64,000 bases of DNA, taken from NCBI RefSeq assembly GCF_023073315.1, contig NZ_JADPJH010000002.1:222880-286879 (forward strand), written 5' to 3'. Positions 27,885 through 36,962 of the stretch are shown here, piece by piece (the stretch's first letter is position 1; each line of letters opens with the position of its first letter). This DNA is from Bradyrhizobium sp. 1 (GTDB lineage Bacteria; Pseudomonadota; Alphaproteobacteria; Rhizobiales; Xanthobacteraceae). A program made the position numbers and the translations under genes. The notes beneath the pieces are model-generated. The model ran no database searches, was not told the DNA's origin, and was given only the letters and a program-made list of their open reading frames with translations.

Positions 27885-30574
27885 ACGAGACGATCGACCA
27901 GGAACATTTGCCGACGCCTCCTGGCCGGCTGTTCCGAAAATATCTCTACTCGATCGTCGCCCTCGCCTTTGCCGCGCTCGCCATCAGCACCGGTTTCGAC
28001 GTCTGGTTCTCATATCGCGAGCAGAAGCAGCTCCTCGCTGCGACCCAACGCGAGCAGGCCGCAAGCGCGGCGATCCAGATCGGCCAGTTCATCGGCCAGA
28101 TTGAAAACCAGATCAGATGGCTCTCGCGCCTGCCTCCCGAACTGTCGAGCAACGAGGACGAGCGCCTGAACGCGATCCGCCTCCTGCGCCTCGCGCCCGC
28201 GATCGCGGAAATCGCCGAGCTCGACGCACAGGGCCGCGAGCAGGTGCGCGTGTCGCGCCGCGTCGCGGACAGGATCGGCAGCAGGATCGATCTTTCCGCT
28301 TCACCCGCCTTCCGCGGTGCCAATGAAAGCCGGACCTATTACGGGCCGGTCTACTTCTCCGGCGACACCGAACCGTTCATGACGCTCGCCGCGCGCGGAG
28401 CCGGCCGCGATCCTCATGTCATCGTCGCCGAAGTCAATCTGCGCTTCATCTGGGACCTCGTCGCCGGGATCAGGGTCGGCAATACCGGCAAGGCCTATGT
28501 GGTCGACCGCATGGGGCTGTTGATCGCGCATCCCGATTTGTGGCCGGCGCTACGCCGCAGTGACCTCTCCGGACATGCGGACGTACGCGCCGCGCTCGAT
28601 GGCGTCGGGCCGCTCGCGGGGGGGCTGGTCAAGGAGGATCTATCCGGTCAACGCGTGCTGTCGACCTATGCGACGGTGCCCTCGCTCGGCTGGCTGGTGT
28701 TCGTCGAGCTTCCGCTCACCGAAGCCTACGCACCGATCTACGCCTCGATCGGCCGCTCGACGTTTCTCCTGGTCGCCCTGCTGGTCTGCGCGGTGTTGGT
28801 GTCCCTGTTCCTCAGCCGGCGCATGACCGTGCCGATCCAGATCCTGACGCAGGGCGCCCGGCGGATCGGCAGCGGCGATCTCGGCCTGCGGCTCGCGATC
28901 AAGACCGGCGACGAGCTGGAGGCGCTCGGCGACCAGTTCAACCGGATGGCTGCACATCTGCGCGAATCCTACGCGACGCTGGAGCGCAAGGTGATCGAGC
29001 GGACCTCCGAGCTTGAGAAGGCACGCGATCACGCCCTTGCCGAGCATGACTCAGCCGAGCGCGCACGCAGGGCAGCCGTGCTGGCCAACGAAACCAAGTC
29101 GCGCTTCCTCGCCGTCGTCAGCCACGAGCTGCGCACGCCGCTGAACGGCGTCATGGGCGTGCTGCAACTGCTGGACGACGGCAGCCTCGGCGAGGCGCAG
29201 CGCCGCCACCTCGCGACCGCTGCAGCATCGGGCGAAACGCTGATTGCACTGGTCGACGCCATCCTCGAATATGCCCGCCTGGAGGCCAGCACCGAAACGC
29301 TGGAGACGCGCGACTTCCGCCTCGACCAGCTGATCGAGACCGCCGCCGACCTGATGCGCCCGCAGGCCTTCGGCAAGGGGCTGACATTTGACCTCGCCTG
29401 CGATACGACAGTCAACACCTCCGTGCACGGCGATCCCGTCAGGCTCAACCGCATCCTGCTCAATCTGATCGGCAATGCGATCAAGTTCACCCCGCGCGGT
29501 GGAATTGGTTTGATGGCGGCGGCCGAACGGCACGACAACCACGTCCTGCTTCACATCACCGTTCGCGACACCGGCATCGGCATCGCGCCCGACATGCATG
29601 AACGCATCTTCGAGGATTTCGTCCAGGCCGACGACAGCATCGCGCGGCGGTTCGGCGGCACCGGCCTCGGCCTAGCGATCGCGCGACGCCTGACACGCCT
29701 GATGCGAGGCGAGCTGACGGTGACGAGCACGCCCGGCGCGGGCAGCACATTCACGCTTGAAGTGCCGCTCGGCCGTGCCGCCAGCGGCATCGCGCAAGGT
29801 GCGATTCCGCCGCCGTCGCGGCAACTCCGCGTGCTGCTGGTCGACGACGATCTCGTCAATCGCGAGGTCGGCGAAGCCATCCTGAACCGGCTCGGCCATC
29901 GTCCCACCCTTGCAGGAAACGGCGCCTCGGCTGTCGCGCTCGCTCGCGATCAAGCGTTCGACATCATCCTGATGGACCTACACATGCCGGACATGGACGG
30001 CGTCGAGGCGGCTTCGCGCATCGGCAAGCTCGGTCTGTCGAAGACGCCGCGCATCATCGCCGTGACCGCCGACGTGTCCACCAGCGCCCGCGAACGGCTC
30101 GCCGGCGCAGACATCGCCAAGATCGTGAGCAAGCCGATCCTGATCAATGCGCTGCGCGAGGCGATCGAGGACGAGTTCGGCGAGGAGCCCGCCACGACGC
30201 AACTCGCCGCCGGCGCGTTGATCGACCGGCATTTCCTCGACGACCAGAAAGAACTCCTCGGCCCCGCGCAAATCGAAAAGCTGCATCATTTGCTGCAGGA
30301 GACCAGCGACAAGCTGATCACTGATATCGCCAGGGCCGCCGCGACCGGCGATCACAAGCAGCTTGCGCGGCTAACGCACCAGCTCGGCAGCGCCGCCGGC
30401 GCGCTCGGCCTCGTCCGCATGTTCGAGCGCTGCCGCGAGGTCGAGCTGGCAACCAGCTCGATGTCTCCGCCCGAGTGCCAGAGCGCCGCGCGCGAACTCG
30501 CCACGCTTCAGAAGGCCTCGATGAGCGCGCTGGACGAATTGCTCGCACCTGCCGAGCAGCGCCCGGTCACTTAG
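27881..30574 (+). CDS. Hybrid sensor histidine kinase with Cache, HAMP, receiver and HPt domains
   Basis: 897-residue inner-membrane kinase. Transmembrane helices at about residues 22-44 and 293-312 bracket a periplasmic dCache-like domain; HAMP about 313-365 and a coiled coil follow. HisKA carries H415 in SHELRTPLNG; the ATPase domain shows N (LLNLIGNAIKF), G1 (DTGIGIAP) and G2 (GGTGLGLAIARRL) boxes. A receiver domain has D699 in ILMDLHMPDMDG, and the C-terminal HPt has H833 in LTHQLGSAAGAL. This is a full internal phosphorelay; the output regulator is not encoded nearby. The GTG start overlaps the stop of the binding-protein gene. The 3' end overlaps the convergent LysR gene by 8 bp. Confidence 0.93.
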   Translation: MNETIDQEHLPTPPGRLFRKYLYSIVALAFAALAISTGFDVWFSYREQKQLLAATQREQAASAAIQIGQFIGQIENQIRWLSRLPPELSSNEDERLNAIRLLRLAPAIAEIAELDAQGREQVRVSRRVADRIGSRIDLSASPAFRGANESRTYYGPVYFSGDTEPFMTLAARGAGRDPHVIVAEVNLRFIWDLVAGIRVGNTGKAYVVDRMGLLIAHPDLWPALRRSDLSGHADVRAALDGVGPLAGGLVKEDLSGQRVLSTYATVPSLGWLVFVELPLTEAYAPIYASIGRSTFLLVALLVCAVLVSLFLSRRMTVPIQILTQGARRIGSGDLGLRLAIKTGDELEALGDQFNRMAAHLRESYATLERKVIERTSELEKARDHALAEHDSAERARRAAVLANETKSRFLAVVSHELRTPLNGVMGVLQLLDDGSLGEAQRRHLATAAASGETLIALVDAILEYARLEASTETLETRDFRLDQLIETAADLMRPQAFGKGLTFDLACDTTVNTSVHGDPVRLNRILLNLIGNAIKFTPRGGIGLMAAAERHDNHVLLHITVRDTGIGIAPDMHERIFEDFVQADDSIARRFGGTGLGLAIARRLTRLMRGELTVTSTPGAGSTFTLEVPLGRAASGIAQGAIPPPSRQLRVLLVDDDLVNREVGEAILNRLGHRPTLAGNGASAVALARDQAFDIILMDLHMPDMDGVEAASRIGKLGLSKTPRIIAVTADVSTSARERLAGADIAKIVSKPILINALREAIEDEFGEEPATTQLAAGALIDRHFLDDQKELLGPAQIEKLHHLLQETSDKLITDIARAAATGDHKQLARLTHQLGSAAGALGLVRMFERCREVELATSSMSPPECQSAARELATLQKASMSALDELLAPAEQRPVT

Positions 30575-31490
30575 CCGCAGCGGATTTGCGCGCGACGGCC
30601 TCATCCTCGCGCCCAAACCGCTCCACCAGAAAATCAATGAACAGCCGCACCTTCACCGACAAATGCCGCGTCGGCGGATAGACCGCATAGAGTGCGAGCG
30701 GCGGCGCAGAATAGCTCTCCAGTACGGTGCGCAATTGGCCCTGTCTCAACGCGTCGGCGGCGATGAACTCCGGCAGCAGCGCAAGTCCTCTGCCCTTGAT
30801 CGCGACATCGCGCAGCACTTCGGCATTGTTGACGCAGAGCGACCAGGCCGGCTGGATCCAGTGATCGCCGTCGGCGCCTGTGAGCTTCCACTGATTGCCG
30901 GTGAGCAGGAAGCCGTAGGTCAGCGAGGCGTGCTCGCGCAGATCCTGCGGATGTTTTGGCGTGCCGTGACGCGAAAGATAATCCGGCGCGGCGCAGATCA
31001 TGCGCGCCACCGGCATGATTTTTCGCGCGATCAAACTCGACGATTCCAATTCCGCAATCCGCAGCGTCACGTCAAAACCGTCCTGGACGGGATCGAGCAG
31101 ATCGTCGCTGAGCACGATCTGAAGCTGAAGCTCCGGATAGTGCGCCATGAAATCGGCCAGCACCGGCCCGAGCCGCATGGTGCCGAACGACATCGGCGCA
31201 TTGACGCGCAACAATCCGCGCGGCGCCGATTGGGCTTGCGCCACCGCCTGGTCGGCGGCCTCGATCTCCGAGAGGATCACGACCGCGCGCTCGAAATAGC
31301 GCTGGCCGTTCTCGGTCGGGCTGGCGTGGCGGGTGGTCCGGTTCAGCAGCTGGACGCCGAGGCTCTCCTCGAGGTCGGCGATGTATTTGCTGATCGCCGA
31401 GCGCGACAGCCGCAACTGCCGGCCGGCTTCGGCAAAGCTGCCGCTTTCGACCACCTTCACGAAGGCCCGGAGGCTGGCGACCTTATCCAA
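30567..31490 (-). CDS. LysR family transcriptional regulator
   Basis: 307 residues. The N-terminal winged helix-turn-helix (about 3-62) reads ASLRAFVKVVESGSFAEAGRQL and SRSAISKYIADLEESLGVQLLNRTTR; the C-terminal effector domain (about 90-295) has the LysR substrate-binding fold typical of the CrgA/DsdC-like subgroup. A TTG start is used because a stop codon lies about 45 nt upstream in frame with no ATG between, and the usual family start begins at this point. It is divergent from the dioxygenase/esterase operon and probably controls it through two repeated sites in the 128-bp gap, perhaps responding to quinones or other electrophiles. Confidence 0.9.
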   Translation of the reverse strand: MDKVASLRAFVKVVESGSFAEAGRQLRLSRSAISKYIADLEESLGVQLLNRTTRHASPTENGQRYFERAVVILSEIEAADQAVAQAQSAPRGLLRVNAPMSFGTMRLGPVLADFMAHYPELQLQIVLSDDLLDPVQDGFDVTLRIAELESSSLIARKIMPVARMICAAPDYLSRHGTPKHPQDLREHASLTYGFLLTGNQWKLTGADGDHWIQPAWSLCVNNAEVLRDVAIKGRGLALLPEFIAADALRQGQLRTVLESYSAPPLALYAVYPPTRHLSVKVRLFIDFLVERFGREDEAVARKSAAAK

Positions 31491-31501
31491 GGATCGGCCT
31501 C

Positions 31502-31555
31502 GATTGTTTCCAAATCGTAGACATAGACGTCATATTTGCATGGATTGTCTCCAAT
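31502..31555. promoter_or_regulatory. Two direct repeats, probable LysR binding sites
   Basis: GATTGTTTCCAAATC at 31502-31516 and GATTGTCTCCAATCC at 31543-31557 match over GATTGT(T/C)TCCAA and start 41 bp apart, close to four helical turns. The second lies in a palindrome TGGATTG-TCTC-CAATCCA (31541-31558). They occupy the gap between the divergent lysR and dioxygenase genes, where recognition and activation sites of a LysR protein are expected. Confidence 0.6.
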
Positions 31556-31618
31556 CCAAAGCGGAATGATATTTCCGGCCAGAGAGCAAGACCGCTCCCC
31601 GAATTCTGGAGGACGACA

Positions 31619-32557
31619 ATGTCTGGACTGCACCATGTCACTGCAATCGCCGGCGACCCCATCCGCAATTTCGGCTTTTACACCCGGGATCTCGGCCTGC
31701 GCTTCGTCAAGAAGACCGTCAATTTCGACGATCCCGGCACCTATCATTTCTATTACGGCGACGAGACCGGCCGCCCCGGCACCATCCTGACCTTCTTCCC
31801 CTGGGCCGGCGCGGCTCCAGGCCGCCGCGGCGTCGGCGAGACCCATCAGACCGCCTTCCGCGTGCCGCAGCGTTCGCTCGGCTACTGGACCCAGCGCTTG
31901 ACCGAAAAGGGCATCGCCTACGAGGCGCTCGAGAAGCGCTTTGGTGAATCCGTGCTCCCGTTCACCGATCCCGATGGCATGGCTCTCGCGCTGGTCGGGA
32001 TTTCCGGCGCCGAGAACGAGCCGGGCTGGAGCAATGGCGACGTGCCGGCCGAGCATGCGATCCGCGGCTTCCATGGCGTGACCTTGCTGCTCGACAGCGC
32101 GGCGAAGACGGCCGCCGTCCTCACCGACGTGTTCGGCTTCAAGGAAACGGGCCGCGAAGGCTCGGTGATCCGCTTCAAGGCCCCGGGCGATGTCGAAGGC
32201 AGCGTCGTCGACATCTACGAGGCCAAGGGCTTTTTGCGCGGGCATCAGGGCGGCGGCTCGGTGCATCACATCGCCTTCCGCGCGGCTGACGATGCCGAGC
32301 AAGGCAAGATGGCGCAAAAGCTCGTGAGCAATCACGGCCTGCACCCGACCGAGCAGCGGGACCGCAACTATTTCCGGTCGATCTACTTCCGCGAGCCCGG
32401 CGGCGTGCTGTTCGAGATCGCGACCGATATCCCAGGCTTCGCCGTCGACGAACCCGTGGCGACGCTGGGACGTGACCTGAAGCTGCCGAGCTTCCTCGAA
32501 GCACAGCGCAAGCAGATCGAGGGTGTTCTGCCGAATTTGGAAGAGAGCGCGTCATGA
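31619..32557 (+). CDS. Ring-cleaving dioxygenase, vicinal oxygen chelate (glyoxalase) family, MhqO-like
   Basis: 312-residue cytoplasmic protein of two tandem VOC modules (about 4-130 and 150-285). Metal-ligand candidates are H5/H6 in LHHVTAI, H222-H223 in SVHHIAFRA and the Glu in GGVLFEIATD. The overall arrangement matches the MhqO/MhqA-type (hydroquinone-specific) extradiol dioxygenases of Bacillus and their proteobacterial relatives; activity on hydroquinones is family inference. GGAGG lies 6 nt upstream of the ATG. Its stop overlaps the next gene, an MhqD-like esterase, by 4 bp, and the same pairing occurs in Bacillus mhq operons. Confidence 0.88.
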   Translation: MSGLHHVTAIAGDPIRNFGFYTRDLGLRFVKKTVNFDDPGTYHFYYGDETGRPGTILTFFPWAGAAPGRRGVGETHQTAFRVPQRSLGYWTQRLTEKGIAYEALEKRFGESVLPFTDPDGMALALVGISGAENEPGWSNGDVPAEHAIRGFHGVTLLLDSAAKTAAVLTDVFGFKETGREGSVIRFKAPGDVEGSVVDIYEAKGFLRGHQGGGSVHHIAFRAADDAEQGKMAQKLVSNHGLHPTEQRDRNYFRSIYFREPGGVLFEIATDIPGFAVDEPVATLGRDLKLPSFLEAQRKQIEGVLPNLEESAS

Positions 32558-33174
32558 CCGAGTTTATCCATCGTTTCGAGCCCGCGACCAACGCGGGCTC
32601 CCCTCCGATGTTGCTGCTGCACGGCACCGGCGGCGACGAGAATGATCTGCTCGGGCTCGGCAAGATGATCTCGCCCGGCTCCGCCTTGCTCTCGCCGCGC
32701 GGTCGCGTGCTCGAGCACGGCATGCCGCGCTTCTTCCGCCGCCTTGCGGAAGGCGTGTTCGACGAGGCGGACGTGCGCCGGCGCGCACTCGAACTCGGCG
32801 AATTCGTGGCCGATGCGCGGCAGCGCTACGGCATCGCCGCGCCCGTCGCGGTCGGCTTCTCCAATGGCGCCAACATCGCGGCCGCGCTGTTGCTGCTGAA
32901 GCCGGACGTGATGGCAGGCGCGATCCTGCTGCGCGCGATGCTGCCGCTGTCGGATCCGCCGAAGCCGGAGCTCGGCGGCAAACCAATCCTGCTGCTGTCT
33001 GGGCAGACCGATCCTATCGTGCCGGCGACTAATTCGGCAAAGCTTGCGGCGTTGTTGTCGGAATCTGGAGCGAGTGTAGAGCACAAGGTCCTGTCGGCAG
33101 GCCATCAATTGTCGCAGGCTGATGTGACACTCGCCCGCAACTGGATCGGCACCGTCGCCACTGAGGCGGCCTGA
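32554..33174 (+). CDS. Phospholipase/carboxylesterase-like alpha/beta hydrolase, MhqD-like
   Basis: 206-residue single-domain alpha/beta hydrolase. LLLHGTGGDENDL is the oxyanion region; S103 in VGFSNGANIAA is the nucleophile; the acid is the Asp in LSGQTDPIVP and the base the His in AGHQLSQAD. Such esterases are encoded with MhqO-type dioxygenases and are thought to process thiol adducts or ring-cleavage products of quinones. It overlaps the dioxygenase gene by 4 bp, and a strong terminator hairpin follows 5 nt after the stop. Confidence 0.88.
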   Translation: MTEFIHRFEPATNAGSPPMLLLHGTGGDENDLLGLGKMISPGSALLSPRGRVLEHGMPRFFRRLAEGVFDEADVRRRALELGEFVADARQRYGIAAPVAVGFSNGANIAAALLLLKPDVMAGAILLRAMLPLSDPPKPELGGKPILLLSGQTDPIVPATNSAKLAALLSESGASVEHKVLSAGHQLSQADVTLARNWIGTVATEAA

Positions 33175-33178
33175 TCCC

Positions 33179-33212
33179 AAGACGCGGCGCGCCTGTCAGT
33201 GCGCCGCGTCTT
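33179..33212 (+). terminator. Hairpin terminator after the dioxygenase-esterase operon
   Basis: Perfect 12-bp arms, AAGACGCGGCGC at 33179-33190 and GCGCCGCGTCTT at 33201-33212, with a 10-nt loop. The tail is CTTCC, only partly U-rich. The position just after the last stop codon supports transcription termination. Confidence 0.75.
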
Positions 33213-33311
33213 CTTCCGAGCGACCTTCCGCCGCAGCTGCGCAATCGGGCGCCACCTTGCGCGAAATTTTCGCTTGCCCGTTTCTGCGCCATGCTTAGAA
33301 TTTGGGACAAG

Positions 33312-33328
33312 GTTCCGAAATATGGAAC
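33312..33328. promoter_or_regulatory. Palindrome upstream of the IclR gene, candidate autoregulatory operator
   Basis: GTTCC-N7-GGAAC at 33312-33328, ending 18 bp before the IclR start codon. IclR-family proteins bind short palindromes of this size and often repress their own promoter. Support is positional and symmetric only. Confidence 0.45.
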
Positions 33329-33346
33329 TACCTTGGACCGACCTTC

Positions 33347-34132
33347 ATGAGCGCCCTCACCAACGCCATCGAGATCCTGCGCTGCTTTTCCAGCGCGCGG
33401 CCGGATTTGTCATTTGCGGACGTGATGGCATTGACGGGCAAGCCGAAGAGCTCGACCTCGCGGCTGCTGCGATCCTTGCGCGACTGCGGCCTGCTCGAGC
33501 AGGACCCGCACACCCGCCGCTACCGGCCGGGCCTTCTCACCTTCGAGCTCGGCCGGCTGCACCGCGCCCATGACGACCTCATCAGCATGGCCGAGCGTGA
33601 GCTGCGCGAGGTCTGCGCGCGCACCGGTCACACCGGCTACATCGCCGTGCTCGACGGTTACGAGCAGGTCGTGCTCCGGATCGTGCCGGGCTCGAATCCG
33701 CTGCGTGTGGTCAATCCGCCCGGCCAGCGCACACCGGCGCTCGCGACCTCGAACGGCCGCGCCATGCTCGCGCGTCTCACCGACGAGGACATCCGCACGC
33801 GCGTGCCGGCGACCTATCCAAAGCTGCCGCGCAATTCGCCGCAGAGTTTTAAGCAGCTGATGCTGCGCCTGAACGAGATCCGCGGCAGCGGCGTGTCGGA
33901 AGCGGCCGATGAATCGATCGAAGGCGTGGGCTCGCAGGGCTTCGCGCTCAAGAGCGGCGAGACCGGCGAGATGGTCGGGATCGCGGTGTCCTATTCGGTG
34001 CAGGCGACCACCGCCGCCGAGCGCGCCAATGTCCGCCGCGAGCTCGCGGCAATGGCCGCGAAATTGCGACGGCTGACCGGCGACGCGCTCGATCAGGACT
34101 CCGCCGCGCGCATCCGGACGGGGACGCGATGA
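33347..34132 (+). CDS. IclR family transcriptional regulator
   Basis: 261 residues from the ATG at 33347; a TTG at 33302 in the same frame would add 15 residues that do not fit the family. The N-terminal winged helix (about 1-65) begins SALTNAIEILRCF and contains KSSTSRLLRSLRDCGLLEQD; the C-terminal ligand domain (about 80-245) is recognised from HTGYIAVLDGYEQVVLRIVPG and SSGETGEMVGIAVSY-like sequence. It is the first gene of an importer/catabolic operon: its stop overlaps the first permease by 4 bp. It probably senses the transported compound or a breakdown product. Confidence 0.92.
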   Translation: MSALTNAIEILRCFSSARPDLSFADVMALTGKPKSSTSRLLRSLRDCGLLEQDPHTRRYRPGLLTFELGRLHRAHDDLISMAERELREVCARTGHTGYIAVLDGYEQVVLRIVPGSNPLRVVNPPGQRTPALATSNGRAMLARLTDEDIRTRVPATYPKLPRNSPQSFKQLMLRLNEIRGSGVSEAADESIEGVGSQGFALKSGETGEMVGIAVSYSVQATTAAERANVRRELAAMAAKLRRLTGDALDQDSAARIRTGTR

Positions 34133-35004
34133 GCAGCACCGCGACCACGCGCCCCAACGGACTTGCGCTCTTCATCCTTCCGAGCGCGCTGCTGTTCGCG
34201 CTGTTCTTCTTCCTGCCGATCGGGCTGATGGCGGTGATGAGCGTGCTCACCGGCAATCCGGTGGTGATGCCGAAGGTCGCCTTCACCACGCGTCACTACG
34301 CGCGCATGATCGGCGATCCCTTTTATCTCGAAGTGATCTGGACCACGATCCGGATCGGGCTCGTGACCACGCTGGTCGCGCTTCTGATCGGCTATCCCCT
34401 GGCGCACTGGATGGCGCGCATCAAAAGCCGCACCGGTCACGCGCTGCTGCTGATGGCGGTGCTGGCGCCGATGCTGACCGGCATCGTGGTCCGCACCTTC
34501 GCCTGGATGACGCTGCTGTCCGACAAGGGCGTGATCAACCAGACCCTGATCTCGCTCGGCCTCATCTCTCAGCCCCTGAAGCTGATGTACACCGAAACGG
34601 GCATCGTGGTCGGCCTCGTCCACATCTACGTCCCCTTCATGGTGCTGACGCTGACCGGCGTGATCGGCCGCATCGACGAGCGGCTGGAGCAGGCCGCGGA
34701 AAATCTCGGCGCGAGTCCCTTGCGGGCCTTCCTCGAAGTGACACTGCCGCTCAGCCTGCCCGGCATCCTCGCCGGCTCGCTTCTGGTGTTCGCGCTCGCA
34801 ATCAGCGCCTATGTCACACCGATCCTGCTCGGCGGCTTCCAGATCATGACGCTGCCGATCCTGATCTACCAGCAGATCTCCGCGAACTTCAACGTCGGCT
34901 TCGCCGCCGCGCTCGGCATCATCCTGCTCATGATCTCGCTTCTGCTCGTCATCGCCTATAACCGCGCGCTCGGCCTCGTCTCCGGCCAACGCGAATTGCA
35001 GTGA
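34129..35004 (+). CDS. ABC transporter permease, PotB-like
   Basis: 291-residue inner-membrane subunit of a polyamine/opine-type importer. Six hydrophobic helices are visible, starting at LALFILPSALLFALFFFLPIG; the cytoplasmic EAA loop is EQAAENLGASPLRAFLEVTLPLSLPGILAG near residues 183-215. Overlaps of 4 bp with the IclR gene and with the second permease (GTGA) show tight coupling. The substrate is not deducible from the permease; the downstream enzymes suggest a cyclic ureide or related nitrogen compound. Confidence 0.92.
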   Translation: MSSTATTRPNGLALFILPSALLFALFFFLPIGLMAVMSVLTGNPVVMPKVAFTTRHYARMIGDPFYLEVIWTTIRIGLVTTLVALLIGYPLAHWMARIKSRTGHALLLMAVLAPMLTGIVVRTFAWMTLLSDKGVINQTLISLGLISQPLKLMYTETGIVVGLVHIYVPFMVLTLTGVIGRIDERLEQAAENLGASPLRAFLEVTLPLSLPGILAGSLLVFALAISAYVTPILLGGFQIMTLPILIYQQISANFNVGFAAALGIILLMISLLLVIAYNRALGLVSGQRELQ

Positions 35005-35873
35005 GGCCGATGATGCAGGGCACGGCCTCACACAGTCCTTCGCTCGCGGCACCTCAACAGGCAACGCGCACGGCCGCAGCCGCGCGGCCCTACGGTCGTT
35101 ATCTCTATCTCGCCATCAACATCGCCATCCTGGTCTTCCTGCTGGCGCCGATCGCCGTCGTCGTCGTGTTCGCGCTGAACCCGACGCCGTTCATCCAGTT
35201 TCCGCCGGTCGGTGTGTCCTTGCGCTGGTTCGAAAAGTTCTTCGCCTCGCGCGACTTCATGCACGCGCTCTGGTTCAGCCTCGAAGTCGCGGTTCTCACC
35301 ACGGTGTCCGCGACCGCGCTTGGCGCCTCCGCGGCATTGGCACTCGCACGCGGCAATCTGCCAGGCACAAGGCTGATCGTGGCGACCATGCTCTCGCCGC
35401 TGATGCTGCCGGCGATCTTGACCGGGCTCGCGCTGTTCCAGACCTATGTGCTGCTCGACGTGGGACGTCCAACCTGGGGCCTCGTTGCCGGCCACACGCT
35501 GGTGACGCTGCCTTACGTGGTGCGCACGACGCTCGCCGTGCTGCATAATTTCGACACGCGCCTGGAAGAGGCCGCACAGAATCTCGGCGCAAGTCCGTTG
35601 CGCACCTTCTTCGAGGTGACGCTGCCGCTGATCAAGCCCGGCGTGCTCGCGGGCGCGATCTTCGCTTTCATCGTCTCCTTCGACCAGTTTCCGGTGTCGC
35701 TGTTCCTGGTCAGCCCGGGCAACGAGACGCTGCCGGTCACGCTGTTCAACTATCTCAAGTTCGATCTGGACGGCACCATCGGAGCGGCCTCGGTCGTCTC
35801 GATCGTGCTCGCCTTTGTCGTCGTCATCGGGCTCGACCGCACCGTCGGCTTGCGCTCCTACGTAAAATTGTAA
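35001..35873 (+). CDS. ABC transporter permease, PotC-like
   Basis: 290-residue partner permease. N-terminal Ala/Gln-rich cytoplasmic segment, then six helices; the EAA loop reads EEAAQNLGASPLRTFFEVTLPLIKPGVLAGA. The GTG at 35001 overlaps the previous stop; an ATG at 35010 (Met4) is equally possible. It forms a heterodimeric channel with the preceding permease. Confidence 0.92.
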   Translation: MRPMMQGTASHSPSLAAPQQATRTAAAARPYGRYLYLAINIAILVFLLAPIAVVVVFALNPTPFIQFPPVGVSLRWFEKFFASRDFMHALWFSLEVAVLTTVSATALGASAALALARGNLPGTRLIVATMLSPLMLPAILTGLALFQTYVLLDVGRPTWGLVAGHTLVTLPYVVRTTLAVLHNFDTRLEEAAQNLGASPLRTFFEVTLPLIKPGVLAGAIFAFIVSFDQFPVSLFLVSPGNETLPVTLFNYLKFDLDGTIGAASVVSIVLAFVVVIGLDRTVGLRSYVKL

Positions 35874-35903
35874 CCGCTCATTGCAACCTTAGGGATTCGA
35901 GAC

Positions 35904-36962
35904 ATGATGAAAGCTTTGGGACCGCTCAGCCGCCGCCGCTTTCTGACCGCGAGCGCCTCGCTCGGCATCGGCACGATGGCCGCGCCCTACGTCGCGCGCG
36001 CCGACGATCCGACGCTGCGCATCACCGGCTGGGGCGGAAAGTGGGGCGAGGTGATGAAGGCCGAGATCGGCCCCGCCTTCGAGAGCGAGTTCAAGTGCAA
36101 GCTCCAGATCGATTCCGCGTTTCCCTATCTGCCAAAACTCCAGGCGAGCTCGCGCTCCGCGCCGATCTACGACGTGATGCACACCAATTCCAACGAGCAA
36201 TGGGCCGCGGCCGAAATGGGCCTGGTCGAGCCGAAGATCGACGCGAAGCTCGTGCCGAACCTCGCCGACGTCTATCCCTACGCCATCAGCGACAAGATCG
36301 TCGGCGTCTCGATCTTCACCAGCGCCATCGGCCTCGGCATGCGCACCGACAAGGGCTACAGCGGCGTCACCTCCTGGAAGGAGCTGTGGGACGCGAAATA
36401 CAACGGCGTGCGCGGCGGCTATGTCATCCCCGTCAACAGTCTCGGCCAGGCTTTCCTGATGATGTGCGGCACGCTGTTCGGCAAGGGCCAGCTCGATCTC
36501 GACGCGGCCTATATGGCGCTGGAGAAACTGAAGCCGATCAAGATCGTCGATTTCACCGGCGCGATGGAGAAGATGCTGTTGTCGGGCGAAGTCGGCATGT
36601 GCGTCATCCACGATTCCGGCATTTACCGCTATGACGGGCAGAACCAGCCGACCGATTTCGTTTCGCCGAGCGAAGGCGTGCTCTCGCTGGAGCAGGTCCT
36701 CACCATCACGCCCGGCAGCAAGATGAAGGAGCTCGCCAACGCCTACGTCAACTACATGCTCCGTCCCGAGGTGCAGAAGCGCCTTGCCGAGACCGTGTGG
36801 TATTCGCCGGCCAACAAGAAGGTCAAGCTCGACGCCAAATACGACGCCAAGCTGCTGACCACGCCCGAGAAGGTCTCGAAGCTGATCCAGGTCGACTGGA
36901 AGTGGTACAACGAGCGCAAGGACGAGATCGACCAGCGCGTCAACCGGATCTTCCGCGCATGA
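35904..36962 (+). CDS. Periplasmic solute-binding protein, PotD-like (Tat-exported)
   Basis: 352 residues. A twin-arginine signal, LSRRRFLTASASLGIG, ends near APYVARA (about residue 33). The mature part is a family 1/PotD-type binding protein: TLRITGWGGKWGEVMKAEIGPAFESEFKC, YDVMHTNSNEQWAAAEMGLVEPKID, and a C-terminal VNYMLRPEVQKRLAETVWYSPANK block. It delivers the substrate to the two permeases. It follows the PotC-like gene after 30 nt and overlaps the ATPase gene by 4 bp. Confidence 0.92.
   Translation: MMKALGPLSRRRFLTASASLGIGTMAAPYVARADDPTLRITGWGGKWGEVMKAEIGPAFESEFKCKLQIDSAFPYLPKLQASSRSAPIYDVMHTNSNEQWAAAEMGLVEPKIDAKLVPNLADVYPYAISDKIVGVSIFTSAIGLGMRTDKGYSGVTSWKELWDAKYNGVRGGYVIPVNSLGQAFLMMCGTLFGKGQLDLDAAYMALEKLKPIKIVDFTGAMEKMLLSGEVGMCVIHDSGIYRYDGQNQPTDFVSPSEGVLSLEQVLTITPGSKMKELANAYVNYMLRPEVQKRLAETVWYSPANKKVKLDAKYDAKLLTTPEKVSKLIQVDWKWYNERKDEIDQRVNRIFRA

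Noticed and set aside
33302..33346. TTG start for the IclR gene adding 15 residues
   Set aside because: The extension has no family similarity and would place the palindromic operator within the coding sequence; ATG 33347 fits the family start.
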